From Pseudomonadota bacterium (GTDB lineage: Bacteria > Pseudomonadota > Alphaproteobacteria > Rhodobacterales > Rhodobacteraceae): a DNA stretch of 64,000 nt. This document shows, in pieces, positions 8,774 through 18,967 of the stretch. How positions within the stretch are numbered: the first letter of the stretch is position 1; each line of letters opens with the position of its first letter. A model generated the notes under the pieces. That model had not been told where the DNA came from. It saw only the letters and a list, made by a program, of their open reading frames with translations, and did not search any database. Where the stretch lies: positions 124,001 through 188,000 of the forward strand of contig JAIUPD010000004.1 in the NCBI GenBank assembly GCA_020161615.1, in the 5' to 3' direction. The translations under genes were made by a program, and so were the position numbers.

Positions 8774-9485
8774 CGTCCACCTCCATGGCGACGCCGGTGA
8801 TCATCGAGGCTTCGTCCGAACACAGGAACAGCGCCGCGTTGCCCATGTCCTCGGCGGTCGAGAAGCGGCCGAGCGGGATGGTGGACAGGAATTTCGCCCG
8901 GATTTCCGGCGTGTCCTCGCCCATGAAGGATTTCAGCAGCGGCGTCTCGCCCGCCACCGGGTTCAGCGCGTTGACCCGGATGCCGGCGGGCGCCAGTTCG
9001 ACCGCCAGCGCCTTGGTCGCGGTGATCACCCAGCCTTTCGAGGCGTTGTACCAGCTCAGCCGGGGGCGGGGCGAGACCCCGGCGGTCGAGGCCATGTTGA
9101 GGATGACGCCCGATTTGCGGGCTTTGAAGCCCGGGACGAAAGCCTGCGTCGTCAGGTAGATGGCCTTCATGTTGACGGCGAAGATCCGGTCGAAATCGTC
9201 TTCCGAGACCTCCTCGGTCGCCATCGGCAGATGCGTCACCCCGGCGTTGTTCACCAGAATATCGACGACGCCCGCCTGATCGCGCATCGCCTCGACCGCG
9301 GCACGGTCGGCGACGTTGCAGGCGACGCCCAGCCCGCCGATCTCTGCCGCCACCGCCCGGGCCGCATCGCCGTTGATGTCGGCGACGATCACGCGCGCGC
9401 CCTCGGCGGCGAAGCGCCGGGCGATGCCCGCGCCGAAGCCCGAGCCCGCGCCGGTCACGATGGCGGTCTTGTCCTTCAATCTCAT
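8757..9485 (-). CDS. Short-chain dehydrogenase/reductase (SDR)
   Basis: A 242-residue classical SDR: cofactor motif TGAGSGFG (11-18), Asp36 at the end of beta-2 (VADINGD) pointing to NAD(H), NNAG at 79-82, and the catalytic Ser133, Tyr146, Lys150 (YNASK). The C-terminus ends in EVDGGRCI, typical of 3-oxoacyl-ACP reductase/2,5-dichloro-cyclohexadienediol dehydrogenase-like members. The ATG at 9485 has AAGGAGAGAAAC in front of it. It lies 14 bp after the AlkX-like gene and overlaps the P1 hydrolase gene. It likely oxidises or reduces an alcohol/ketone intermediate of the operon's pathway; substrate unknown. Confidence 0.85.
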   Translation of the reverse strand: MRLKDKTAIVTGAGSGFGAGIARRFAAEGARVIVADINGDAARAVAAEIGGLGVACNVADRAAVEAMRDQAGVVDILVNNAGVTHLPMATEEVSEDDFDRIFAVNMKAIYLTTQAFVPGFKARKSGVILNMASTAGVSPRPRLSWYNASKGWVITATKALAVELAPAGIRVNALNPVAGETPLLKSFMGEDTPEIRAKFLSTIPLGRFSTAEDMGNAALFLCSDEASMITGVAMEVDGGRCI

Positions 9486-9499
9486 GGCGTTTCTCTCCT

Positions 9500-10669
9500 T
9501 CATCGCCGGGCGTCGGGGCGCGCGGCGGTCCATCTCACATGATCGGCCTCGCCTAGTCGGGCAAACCGGGTCAGTTCGGCGTCGAGCCGGGCGATGCGGC
9601 CCGATCCCCAGCGGCTGCCGGGTTCGGGCCAGAAGCCCGTCACCTCGATCTCGCCCTTGGCGCGGTTGCCCTTGATTTCCATCCGGCCGACGAAGCTGTC
9701 GCCATCGAGCAGCGGATAGACGTAGTACCCCCAGCGGCGCTGGTCGGCGGGCACGAACATCTCGTTGCGGTAGTCGAAGCCGAAGAGCCGCTCCAGCCGG
9801 TTGCGGTCGCGGATCGCCGGGTCGAAAGGGTTGAGGATCCTGAGCCGCGCGGGAACCTCGGGCGCCTCGGCCAGCCGCACCTCGATCTCGGGATGGGCCA
9901 GCGCCGCGCGCCAGCTTCCGTCGGCGGATTGCACGCGGACTGGCACGGTGGCCGCACCCTCGGCCCAGCGCCGCGCCTCCTCGGCGCTGGCGACGGCATA
10001 GAAGCGCTGCACCTCGCCCTGCGTCGCGACGGTCAGGCGGTTCAGTGCATCCTCGTGCAGGCGGGTCAGGGCCTCGGGTTCCGGCAGCGGGTCGTGGGCG
10101 GGGAAAACCCGGGCGCCGAGATCGTAGAACTTGACGAAATTGGCGCGGTGACAGGTCGCCAGATCGCCCGCGTACCAGAGTTGATCCAAGACCTTCTTGT
10201 GCGGCGGCCGCGCCCACATCTCGCGGCTTTCGGCTTTCGTTTCAAAGGCCTGGGTGGAGAGGGCTCCCTCGGCCTCGATCCGGGCGCGGATCGCCGCGAT
10301 CTCGTGCTGCGCAAGACCTGATTGATACCAGGCACCGCGCGCCGCCCGTTCGCCCAGCCGGCGAAACTGCACCTGCCAGAGGGGCAGCAACGAGACCGGC
10401 AGCAGGCTCGCGTCATGGGTGAAATGCTCGAAGAGGGCGCGTTTGGCCAGATGCGGCCAGAGCATCCCCTCGCGATAGCGGCGGTTTCGCGACCACAGGA
10501 TGTGGTTATGCGCCCGGGTCACGTTGCGGATCGTGTCGATCTGCAACAGGCCCAGCGCCTCGATCATCCCGGGCACATCGACCGGGCCGGTGGCGGGGCC
10601 GGACAGCCCGTTCACCGCCAGCCAGAGCCGCCGCGCGTCGCGGTTGGGGATGTCGAGGGGCGCGCTCAT
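9500..10669 (-). CDS. AlkX/YcaQ-like DNA glycosylase (winged-helix, HTH_42)
   Basis: A 389-residue HTH_42 superfamily protein related to E. coli YcaQ (AlkX), which unhooks interstrand DNA crosslinks, and Streptomyces AlkZ. Near residue 43 it has LLQIDTIRNVTRAHNHILWSR, i.e. a Gln-x-Asp motif (Q43-I-D45), the catalytic arrangement of the YcaQ branch rather than the QxQ of AlkZ. Later family segments are visible: RPPHKKVLDQLWYAGDL, RILNPFDPAIRDRNRLERLF and GRMEIKGNRAKGEIEV. The start at 10669 overlaps the stop of the aldehyde dehydrogenase gene (ATGA). A DNA-repair enzyme inside a catabolic operon is unexpected; it could deal with DNA damage from a reactive aldehyde made by the pathway. Family assignment is firm, role in this operon inferred. 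Confidence 0.85.
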   Translation of the reverse strand: MSAPLDIPNRDARRLWLAVNGLSGPATGPVDVPGMIEALGLLQIDTIRNVTRAHNHILWSRNRRYREGMLWPHLAKRALFEHFTHDASLLPVSLLPLWQVQFRRLGERAARGAWYQSGLAQHEIAAIRARIEAEGALSTQAFETKAESREMWARPPHKKVLDQLWYAGDLATCHRANFVKFYDLGARVFPAHDPLPEPEALTRLHEDALNRLTVATQGEVQRFYAVASAEEARRWAEGAATVPVRVQSADGSWRAALAHPEIEVRLAEAPEVPARLRILNPFDPAIRDRNRLERLFGFDYRNEMFVPADQRRWGYYVYPLLDGDSFVGRMEIKGNRAKGEIEVTGFWPEPGSRWGSGRIARLDAELTRFARLGEADHVRWTAARPDARR

Positions 10670-12103
10670 CCGTGCCAGGTGGCCACGGTTTTCAGGGTCG
10701 AGAAGCCGTAGAGCGCCTCGAACCCCTTCTCGCGGCCGTGGCCCGATTTGCCGACCCCGCCGAAGGGCAGTTCCACCCCGCCGCCCGCGCCGTAATTGTT
10801 GACGAAGACCTGCCCGGCATGCAGCGCTCGGGCCAGCCGGAACTGCCGCCCGCCGTCCGACGTCCAGACCGAGGCGACGAGGCCGTAGTCGGTGGAATTG
10901 GCGATGCGCAGCGCGTCGGCTTCGTCGTCAAACGGGATCAGCACCTGCACGGGGCCGAAGATCTCCTGCTGGGCGAGCGCATGGTCGGACGGCACTTCAG
11001 AGAAGAGGGTCGGGCAGACGTAATGCCCGGCGTTGCTGGCGCCGGGGGTCAGGACGCCCTCGGCGGCAATGGTCAGGTCGGCGCCCTGCGCGATATAGCC
11101 CTGCACGATGCCCTTCTGCCGGGCGGAAATCAGCGGACCCACACGCGGGTCGCTCAGCGCCGGGCCCACGGTCAGCTTGCCGTATTCGGCGGCCATCCGG
11201 GCGCGGACCTCGTCATAGACGCCCCGCTGCACCAGAATCCGGGACGAGGCCGAGCAGGTCTGCCCGGCATTCTGGATGCCCGCATTGACCAGAAACGGCA
11301 GGGCGCGGTCCAGATCGGCGTCGTTGAACACCAGTTGCGGCGACTTGCCGCCCAGTTCCAGCGTCACCGGCACCACGTTCTTCGCCGCCGCCGTCTGGAT
11401 CAGCACGCCCACACCGACCGAGCCGGTGAAGCTGACATGCTGGATGCCGGGATGCCCGGCCAGCGCCGCGCCGGCTTCGGCCCCCAGCCCCGTCACCACG
11501 TTCAGCGCGCCCGCGGGCAGCCCCGCCTCCATCGCCAACGCAGCGAAGGCCAGCGCGGTGAGACAGGCTTCCTCGGCCGGTTTCAGCACGCAGGCGTTGC
11601 CCATCGTCAGCGCGGCCCCCACCGACCGGCCGATGATCTGCATCGGATAGTTCCACGGGATGATATGCCCGGTCACCCCATGCGGCTCGCGCAGCGTATA
11701 GACGGTGTAGCCGTCGAGATAGGGGATCGTCTCGCCGGTGATCTTGTCGGCGGCGCCGCCGTAAAACTCCATGTAGCGGGCCAGCGCCACGGCATCGGCG
11801 CGGGCCTGGGTCAGCGGCTTGCCCACGTCGCGGGCTTCCAGCACGGCCAGATCCTCGGCCCGTTCCAGCACCAGTTGGCCCAGCCGGGTCAGGATGCGCC
11901 CGCGTTCCAGCGCCGTCATCCGGCCCCAGACCCCCGCCCGGGCGTGGTGCGCCGCAGCGACGGCGGTGTCGATCTCGGCCGCGCCGCCCCGGGCAATGCG
12001 GGTCAGTTCCTCGCCGGTCGAGGGGTCGGTCAGGGGCAGGCTCTCGGCCCCTTCGCGCCATTCACCGGCGATCAGATGGCTGGCGGCGGGGATCTTGAAG
12101 GCG

Positions 12104-12114
<11 letters not shown>
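10666..12114 (-). CDS. Aldehyde dehydrogenase family protein
   Basis: A 482-residue NAD(P)-dependent aldehyde dehydrogenase with Asn154 in IIPWNYP, Glu253 in TLELGGKSP and catalytic Cys287 in NAGQTCSASSR. Conserved C-terminal EIFGPV and LPFGGVGKSGHGREKG are present. The closest functional groups by motif are betaine-aldehyde/gamma-aminobutyraldehyde-type dehydrogenases, which oxidise amino-aldehydes to amino acids, but the substrate cannot be assigned from motifs alone. It overlaps the ABC ATPase gene by 11 bp and the AlkX-like gene by 4 bp. Within the operon it would oxidise an aldehyde released during breakdown of the imported compound. Confidence 0.85.
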
Positions 12115-13701
<1,587 letters not shown>

Positions 13702-13705
<4 letters not shown>

Positions 13706-14523
13706 GTGCGGGCCACCCGGATGCGGGGGTCGAGGAGGTCCCGCAGCCCGTCGCCCATCAAGTTCAGCCCCAGCACCATCAGCACGATGGCCAGCCCCGG
13801 GATCAGCGCCACATGCGGTGCGAGGGCGGCGAGCGTCTGGGCATCGGCCAGCATCCTTCCCCAGCTGGCGGTGGGGGGCTGTGCGCCGAGGCCGATGTAG
13901 GACAGCGCGGCCTCGGCTAGGATGCCCAGCGAGAACTGGATGGTTCCCTGCACGATCAGCAGGTTGGCGATGTTGGGCAGGATATGCTCGACCGAGATGC
14001 GGGCCTTGTTCTTGCCCGCGACCCTTGCGGCGAGGATGAAGTCGCGAGACCAGAAGCTGAGCGCGGCGCCCCGCGTTACCCGGGCGAAGACGGGAATGTT
14101 GAAGATGCCGATGGCGATGATCGCGTTCGCGGCTCCGGCGCCGAAGACGGCGGTGATGAGGATGGCGATGACCAGACTGGGGAAGGCGAAGATCAGGTCG
14201 TTGCCGCGCATGATGACCTCATCCAGCAGCGAGCCCCGGCGGGCGGCGGCCGTCAGCCCCAGCGGCACGCCGATGCCCATGCCGATGCCGACGGCCAACA
14301 GCGCCACGGCGATGGAGGTGCGCGCGCCCATCATGATCATCGACAGGATGTCGCGGCCGAGGTGATCGGTCCCCAGCCAATTGACCGCATCCGGGGCGTG
14401 CAGGCGGTTGGGAATGTCCAGAAGCTCGATATCGTAGGGGGTCCAGACGAAGGACAAGAGCGCCCCGCCGAGGAACAGCGCGGTCAGGAAGGCGCCCAGG
14501 ATCAGGGTACGGGGCAGGCTCAT
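13702..14523 (-). CDS. Oligopeptide-type ABC transporter permease, DppC-like
   Basis: A 273-residue inner-membrane permease with the BPD_transp_1 fold. It begins with one membrane helix (residues about 9-28) and contains NWLGTDHLGRDILSMIMMGA, the conserved N-terminal segment of DppC/OppC proteins, and the EAA-loop region (ARVAGKNKARISVEHILPN) that contacts the ATPase. It ends in DLLDPRIR, as usual for the family. Overlaps the DppB-like gene and the ATPase gene by 4 bp each, so the three are translationally coupled. Substrate class: peptides or similar amide compounds, by family. Confidence 0.92.
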
Positions 14524-15467
14524 GCGCGGATTCTCAGGCGCGGATCGACCAGCGCATAGGCGAGGTCCACGGCGAAGTTGACGATGATCACCAGCCCGAC
14601 CAGCAGCATGACGACGCTTTCCACCACGATCAGGTCCCGCGCCGAAATCGCCTGAAAGATCAGGCGACCGAGGCCCGGCAGGTAGAAAATCTGCTCGATG
14701 ACGATACCCCCGGCCAAGAGGAACGAGAATTGCAGGCCGATGATGGTCAGCACGGGGATCAGCGCATTACGGATCGCGTGACGCCACAGCGCCTGACGGC
14801 GGCTGAGGCCCTTGGCGCGCGCGGTGCGGATGAAATCCTCGCCCAGCATGTCGAGGAGCGACGAGCGCATGACCCGGGCGAGGATCGCGGCCTGAGGCAG
14901 GGCCAGCGCCACGGCGGGCAGGATCAGCGCTTTGATCCCGGGCCAGATTCCGTTGCCCCAGCCCGGGAACCCCCCGGCCGAGACCCAGCGCAGATGCACG
15001 GCGAAGACCAGCACCAGGATCATGGCGAACCAGAAATTCGGCACCGCGACGCCCAGTTGCGTGGCGCCCATCACCCCCGCGTCGCCCAGCTTGCCGCGGC
15101 GGCTGGCGGCATAGATCCCGGCCGGGAAGGCGATGATCACCGTCAGCGCCAGGGCCAACAGCGCGAGCGGCAGCGAGACGACCATCCGGTCCAGGATCAT
15201 CTGCGAGACCGGGGTTCGGTAGGTGTACGACCGGCCGAAATCGCCCTGCAGCATGCCGGCGGTCCAGTCGAGGTAACGCTCGATCTTCGGCACATCGAGG
15301 CCCAGCTCGGCCCTGAGCGCGGCGACCGTATCGGGCCGCGCGTTGACGCCCAGCATATAGGCGGCGGGATCGCCCGGCACGACCTCCACCACCGTGAAGA
15401 TCACCATCGAGGCGACGATCAGGCTGAGGCAGAGCGAGACAAGGCGACCGACCGTGTAGCGGATCAT
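14520..15467 (-). CDS. Oligopeptide-type ABC transporter permease, DppB-like
   Basis: A 315-residue permease of the DppB/OppB family: starts MIRYTVGRLVSLCLSLIVAS with the first membrane helix, has VVPGDPAAYMLG in the extracytoplasmic loop, and an EAA loop around DFIRTARAKGLSRRQALW. It ends DPRLRIR. It forms the pore with the DppC-like protein. It is separated from the upstream solute-binding-protein gene by 71 bp that contain a strong hairpin, and overlaps the DppC-like gene by 4 bp. Confidence 0.92.
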   Translation of the reverse strand: MIRYTVGRLVSLCLSLIVASMVIFTVVEVVPGDPAAYMLGVNARPDTVAALRAELGLDVPKIERYLDWTAGMLQGDFGRSYTYRTPVSQMILDRMVVSLPLALLALALTVIIAFPAGIYAASRRGKLGDAGVMGATQLGVAVPNFWFAMILVLVFAVHLRWVSAGGFPGWGNGIWPGIKALILPAVALALPQAAILARVMRSSLLDMLGEDFIRTARAKGLSRRQALWRHAIRNALIPVLTIIGLQFSFLLAGGIVIEQIFYLPGLGRLIFQAISARDLIVVESVVMLLVGLVIIVNFAVDLAYALVDPRLRIRA

Positions 15468-15506
15468 CGCAGGCGGGCTCCCGGGTCGGTGGGGTCAGGC
15501 GGGGAA

Positions 15507-15531
15507 GGGCGGCGCCAGATCGGCGCCGCCC
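15507..15531 (-). terminator. Strong hairpin between binding-protein and permease genes
   Basis: A perfect 10-bp stem (GGGCGGCGCC / GGCGCCGCCC) with a 5-nt loop lies in the 71-bp gap after the solute-binding-protein gene. There is no T-run, so it is more likely a processing/stabilising or partial-termination element that keeps the binding protein more abundant than the permeases, as is common in ABC operons. Confidence 0.55.
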
Positions 15532-15538
15532 GAAGGCG

Positions 15539-17014
15539 TCAGGGCCAGGAAACCGCGGTCAGGTCGATGGCGGCGGTCGGCTGGTTCAGCCACAGCCCCT
15601 CGATCCCGGCGCGGGCGATGGTGGGCACCGCCAGCTCGAAGAGATAGGCGTTGACGTAATCCTCGGCGATGATGGTCTGCGCCTGCTGCAGCAGTTCGGT
15701 GCGCCGGGCCGGGTCCGTCGTCTCGTTCAGCGTGGTCATCAGCGCCTGGAAGTCCGGGTTGTTGTACTGGAAGTAGTACTCCGGGTTGGCGTAGATGTTG
15801 ATGTCCATCGGTTCGGTATGGCTGACGATGGTCAGGCCGAAATCACGCCCGCGGAAGGTGGTTTCCAGCCATTGCGCCCATTCCTGGTTGTTGATCTCGG
15901 TCTGGATCCCCACGGCGCGCAGCTGCGCCGCGATGATCTCGCCACCCCGGCGGGCATAGGAGGGCGGCGGCAGGTTCAACGTGGTGGTGAACCCGTCCGG
16001 CAGCCCCGCCTCGGCCAGCAGCGCGCGCGAACGCTCGGGGTCGTAGTTCGACAGCCCGGTCAGGTCCACGTAATCGGGGTTATGGGGCGCGAAATGGGTG
16101 CCGATCGGCGTGCCGAGGCCGTACATCGCCCCGTCGATCACCGCTTGGCGGTCGATGGCATGGGCCACCGCCTGACGCACCAGCGGGTTGTCGAAGGGCT
16201 CGCGGGCGTTGTTCATGGCGAGGATTGTCTCGCCCTCGGTATTGCCGACCAGGACCTGGAAGCGCGGATCGGCCTCGAATTGCGGAATATTCTCGGGCGC
16301 CGGGTAGCCGACGAAGACATCCACATCCTCGGCCATCAGCGCGGCAAAGGCCGCTGTCGGGTCCGAGATGAAGCGGAAGGTCGCGGAATCCAGCACCGCC
16401 GGGGTGCCCCAGTAATTGGGGTTGCGGGCGATGTTGATGTGGTCGCCTTGCACCCAATCCTCGAACACGAAGGCGCCGGTGCCGATGGGATGCGTCGCCG
16501 CATCGCCGATGCTTTCGGGCGCGACGATCACGGCATCGCCCCAGGCGAGGTTGAACAGCAGCGCCCCGGTCGGCGCGCTGAGCGTGATCTGCACCGTCAG
16601 CGGGTCGATCACCGTCACCTCGGCGATATTGGCGAAGAGCGCCTTCTGGGCGTTGGTCGAATCCTCGGCCCGGGCGCGGTCGAGGGTGAATTTCACGTCC
16701 TCGGCGTCCATCGTGGTGCCATCGTGGAAGGTCACGCCGTCGCGCAGATGGAAGGTATAGGTCAGCCCGTCCTCGGAAATGTCCCAGCTTTCCGCCAGAC
16801 CGGGGACGACCGAGCCATCCGACATGAAGCGCGTCAGCCCTTCGTAGATGTTGGAATAGACCACCGAATCGATGGCCTGCGCGGCGCCCGCCGTCGGGTC
16901 GAGGTTCGGCGGCTCAAGCTGCATCGCCACGTTCACATGCGTGTGCTGGGCGTAGGCCGCACCCGCGAACAGGGCCGTCGAACCGGCCAGCATCAGCGTC
17001 GTCAGTCGTTTCAT
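15539..17014 (-). CDS. ABC transporter substrate-binding protein, family 5 (peptide type)
   Basis: A 491-residue periplasmic binding protein. It has a signal peptide (MKRLTTLMLAGSTALFAGAA, cleavage after AYA) and family-5 features: NLDPTAGAAQAIDSVVYSNI, YEGLTRFMSDGSVVPGLAES, YTFHLRDGVTFHDGTTMDAE and the DVFVGYP region. Family 5 proteins bind di-/oligopeptides, nickel, heme or related ligands. The start at 17014 overlaps the stop of the M20 deacylase gene (ATGA) and has GGGAG upstream. It would capture the operon's substrate in the periplasm and deliver it to the DppB/C-like pore. Confidence 0.92.
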   Translation of the reverse strand: MKRLTTLMLAGSTALFAGAAYAQHTHVNVAMQLEPPNLDPTAGAAQAIDSVVYSNIYEGLTRFMSDGSVVPGLAESWDISEDGLTYTFHLRDGVTFHDGTTMDAEDVKFTLDRARAEDSTNAQKALFANIAEVTVIDPLTVQITLSAPTGALLFNLAWGDAVIVAPESIGDAATHPIGTGAFVFEDWVQGDHINIARNPNYWGTPAVLDSATFRFISDPTAAFAALMAEDVDVFVGYPAPENIPQFEADPRFQVLVGNTEGETILAMNNAREPFDNPLVRQAVAHAIDRQAVIDGAMYGLGTPIGTHFAPHNPDYVDLTGLSNYDPERSRALLAEAGLPDGFTTTLNLPPPSYARRGGEIIAAQLRAVGIQTEINNQEWAQWLETTFRGRDFGLTIVSHTEPMDINIYANPEYYFQYNNPDFQALMTTLNETTDPARRTELLQQAQTIIAEDYVNAYLFELAVPTIARAGIEGLWLNQPTAAIDLTAVSWP

Positions 17015-18339
17015 TCCTGGGTCTCCCTGTTTTTGTCGTCCGGCAACAGCAGGGCGGCGAGGCTGCGGGCCATCACCGCCGCACTGTCCATCATGTCGTC
17101 GACCCCGACATATTCGTCGGGTTTGTGCGCAAGTTCCAGCAGTCCCGGACCATAGGCCACGCAGTTCTTCAGCTTGCCGATCCGGTCGATGTGCTTCTGG
17201 TCGTAGCTGCCGGGCGAGGCGACGAATTCGGCCTCCTTGCCCATGACCTCTTCGATGGCGGCGGCCACGGTGCGGGCAATCGGCGCCTCGCGGTCGGTCA
17301 TCGAGGGGATGACGTGGTTGAGTTCGCGCACGGCATAGTCGAACCGCGGCCGGTCGCGTTTCAACCCTTCCAGAAGGTCCACGATTTCCCCCCGCACGCT
17401 GTCGAGCGATTCCTCGACCAGATAGCGACGGTCTATCACGATCCGGCAGCTGTCCGGCACGCAATGCGAGGGCAGCGCGGTCGAGCCCGGGGCCTTCTCG
17501 GGCTGGCCGCCGTGGATCGAGTTGATGTTCATGGTCGAGGACCGCGCGCCCTCGGGCACCACCGGCATGTCGGTGTGGCGCTGGGCCATCGCGGGATAGA
17601 GCCGGTCTTCGAACCGCTCCAGCACCGCGCCCATGTGGCGCACGGCGCAATCGCCGAGGAAAGGCATGGAGCCATGCGCAATCTCGCCGAAAGTCTCGAT
17701 CTCGGCCCACCAGCCGCCGCGATGGCCAAGGCAGACGCGGTCCTTCTGCAAAGGCTCGGGGATGATGACGTGCTGAACCCGCTCGGGCGAGAAGAAGCCC
17801 TGTTCGGCCAGATAGGCGACGCCGCCATAGCCGCCCGATTCCTCGTCGGCGGTGCCGGAAATCTCGATGGCGCCGGCATAGTCGGGATGGGTGGCCAGAA
17901 ACGCCTCCACCGCGATGATCGACGCCGCCAACCCGCCCTTCATGTCGCAGGCGCCCCGGCCATAGATCTTGCCGTCCTTCAATTCGCCGCCGAACGGATC
18001 CATGGTCCAGCCCGCGCCCACATCCACCACGTCGATATGGCTGGTGAAATGCACGCAATCGCCGCTGTGCCGCCCCTCGCGCCGGGCCACGACGTTCCAG
18101 CGCGGATAGGCCTCGCAATCACCCGGTGTGCCATGGGCGCGGATCAGCTGCGTCTCGAAGCCCGCGCCTTTCAGCCGGCGGTCCAGGTATTCGCAGATAT
18201 CGCGGTAATTCTCGCCCGGCGGATTCAGTGTGGGAATGCGGATCAGATCCTGGGTCAGCGCGATCAGATCCTCGCGCCGCTCCTGCAGGGCGGCCATGAG
18301 GCGAAGGTGGCGTGGGCTGGTCGGGGCGAGATGGGTCAT
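17011..18339 (-). CDS. M20-family deacylase (ArgE/DapE type)
   Basis: A 442-residue zinc amidohydrolase of the ArgE/DapE branch. Metal ligands and catalytic residues are visible: His101 and Asp103 in SHIDVVDVG, Asp132 in GRGACDMKGG, the Glu pair in TADEESGG (166-167), and a C-terminal His in ELAHKPDEYV. It hydrolyses an N-acyl or peptide-like amide bond in the cytoplasm; the particular substrate is not shown. The ATG at 18339 is used; the upstream extension to 18477 would run across the divergent promoter and operator and into the regulator gene. There is no clear Shine-Dalgarno before 18339, so the mRNA may be leaderless or nearly so. First gene of the eleven-gene operon. Confidence 0.85.
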   Translation of the reverse strand: MTHLAPTSPRHLRLMAALQERREDLIALTQDLIRIPTLNPPGENYRDICEYLDRRLKGAGFETQLIRAHGTPGDCEAYPRWNVVARREGRHSGDCVHFTSHIDVVDVGAGWTMDPFGGELKDGKIYGRGACDMKGGLAASIIAVEAFLATHPDYAGAIEISGTADEESGGYGGVAYLAEQGFFSPERVQHVIIPEPLQKDRVCLGHRGGWWAEIETFGEIAHGSMPFLGDCAVRHMGAVLERFEDRLYPAMAQRHTDMPVVPEGARSSTMNINSIHGGQPEKAPGSTALPSHCVPDSCRIVIDRRYLVEESLDSVRGEIVDLLEGLKRDRPRFDYAVRELNHVIPSMTDREAPIARTVAAAIEEVMGKEAEFVASPGSYDQKHIDRIGKLKNCVAYGPGLLELAHKPDEYVGVDDMMDSAAVMARSLAALLLPDDKNRETQE

Positions 18340-18360
18340 GCGAGCAGATTGTTCAAAGAC

Positions 18361-18390
18361 AAATACGGTATCAATACCGTAGAAATACGG
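18361..18390. promoter_or_regulatory. Palindromic operator between the deacylase operon and its regulator
   Basis: The 52-bp gap between two divergent start codons contains a perfect inverted repeat, TACGGTAT-CA-ATACCGTA (18364-18381). In addition the octamer AAATACGG occurs at 18361-18368 and again at 18383-18390, exactly 22 bp apart, which is two helical turns. A regulator bound here would contact both promoters. The neighbouring PAS-LuxR protein is the obvious candidate. Confidence 0.65.
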
Positions 18391-18391
18391 C

Positions 18392-18934
18392 ATGGAGACA
18401 CAACTCGCCCTTCTCGCCTTCAACGCCGCCCCGGTTGCCATCGTGCTGACCGAGCAACGCGTGATCCGCGCCTGCAACCAGACCTTCGCCCGGCTCCTGG
18501 GCTACCGGGCCGAGGATCTGCCGGGCCAGTCCTTTCGCCTGTTCTATGGCTCGGACGAGGAATTCGAGGAAATCCGCGACATCGGCCTGACCCTGCTGCG
18601 CGAGACGGGCAGCTATACCGACGAGCGGCTGGTCCGGCACCGGGCAGGGCATGCGCTCTGGTGCCGGTTCCGGGCAACGACACTGGCGCCCGAGGCGCCG
18701 CTTGACCGGCTGGTGATGAGCTTCGCGCCGATCCACGAGGGCGGGCCGGTCAGCCTGTCGAAGCGCGAGCGTCAGGTGCTGGAACTGATGAACCGCCGCC
18801 TGACCAGCAAGGAAATCGCCGCCCGGCTGCATCTGAGCCCCCGGACCGTCGACGATGTGCGGGGAAGGCTGATCAAGCGTTTCGGCGTCAGACGGGCGGC
18901 CGATATCCTGCCGATGCTGGGTGGGCGCGGTTGA
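18392..18934 (+). CDS. PAS domain LuxR-type transcriptional regulator
   Basis: A 180-residue regulator. Residues about 5-115 form a PAS domain (APVAIVLTEQRVIRACNQTF, then LLGYRAEDLPGQSFRLFY), and residues about 121-175 a LuxR/GerE helix-turn-helix (LSKRERQVLELMNRRLTSKE, then IAARLHLSPRTVDDVRGRL). PAS domains bind small ligands or cofactors, so it could sense the substrate or an intermediate of the divergent operon. It is probably the local activator/repressor of that operon. The start ATG at 18392 has no recognisable ribosome binding site and abuts a candidate operator half-site, so the transcript may be leaderless and the gene autoregulated. Confidence 0.85.
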   Translation: METQLALLAFNAAPVAIVLTEQRVIRACNQTFARLLGYRAEDLPGQSFRLFYGSDEEFEEIRDIGLTLLRETGSYTDERLVRHRAGHALWCRFRATTLAPEAPLDRLVMSFAPIHEGGPVSLSKRERQVLELMNRRLTSKEIAARLHLSPRTVDDVRGRLIKRFGVRRAADILPMLGGRG

Positions 18935-18967
18935 GGTCAACCGCGCGGCGCCGCCGGTAGGCACGGC

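Noticed and set aside
18340-18477. Longer start for the M20 deacylase
   Set aside because: The extension crosses the operator and enters the divergent regulator gene; residues are not family-like.
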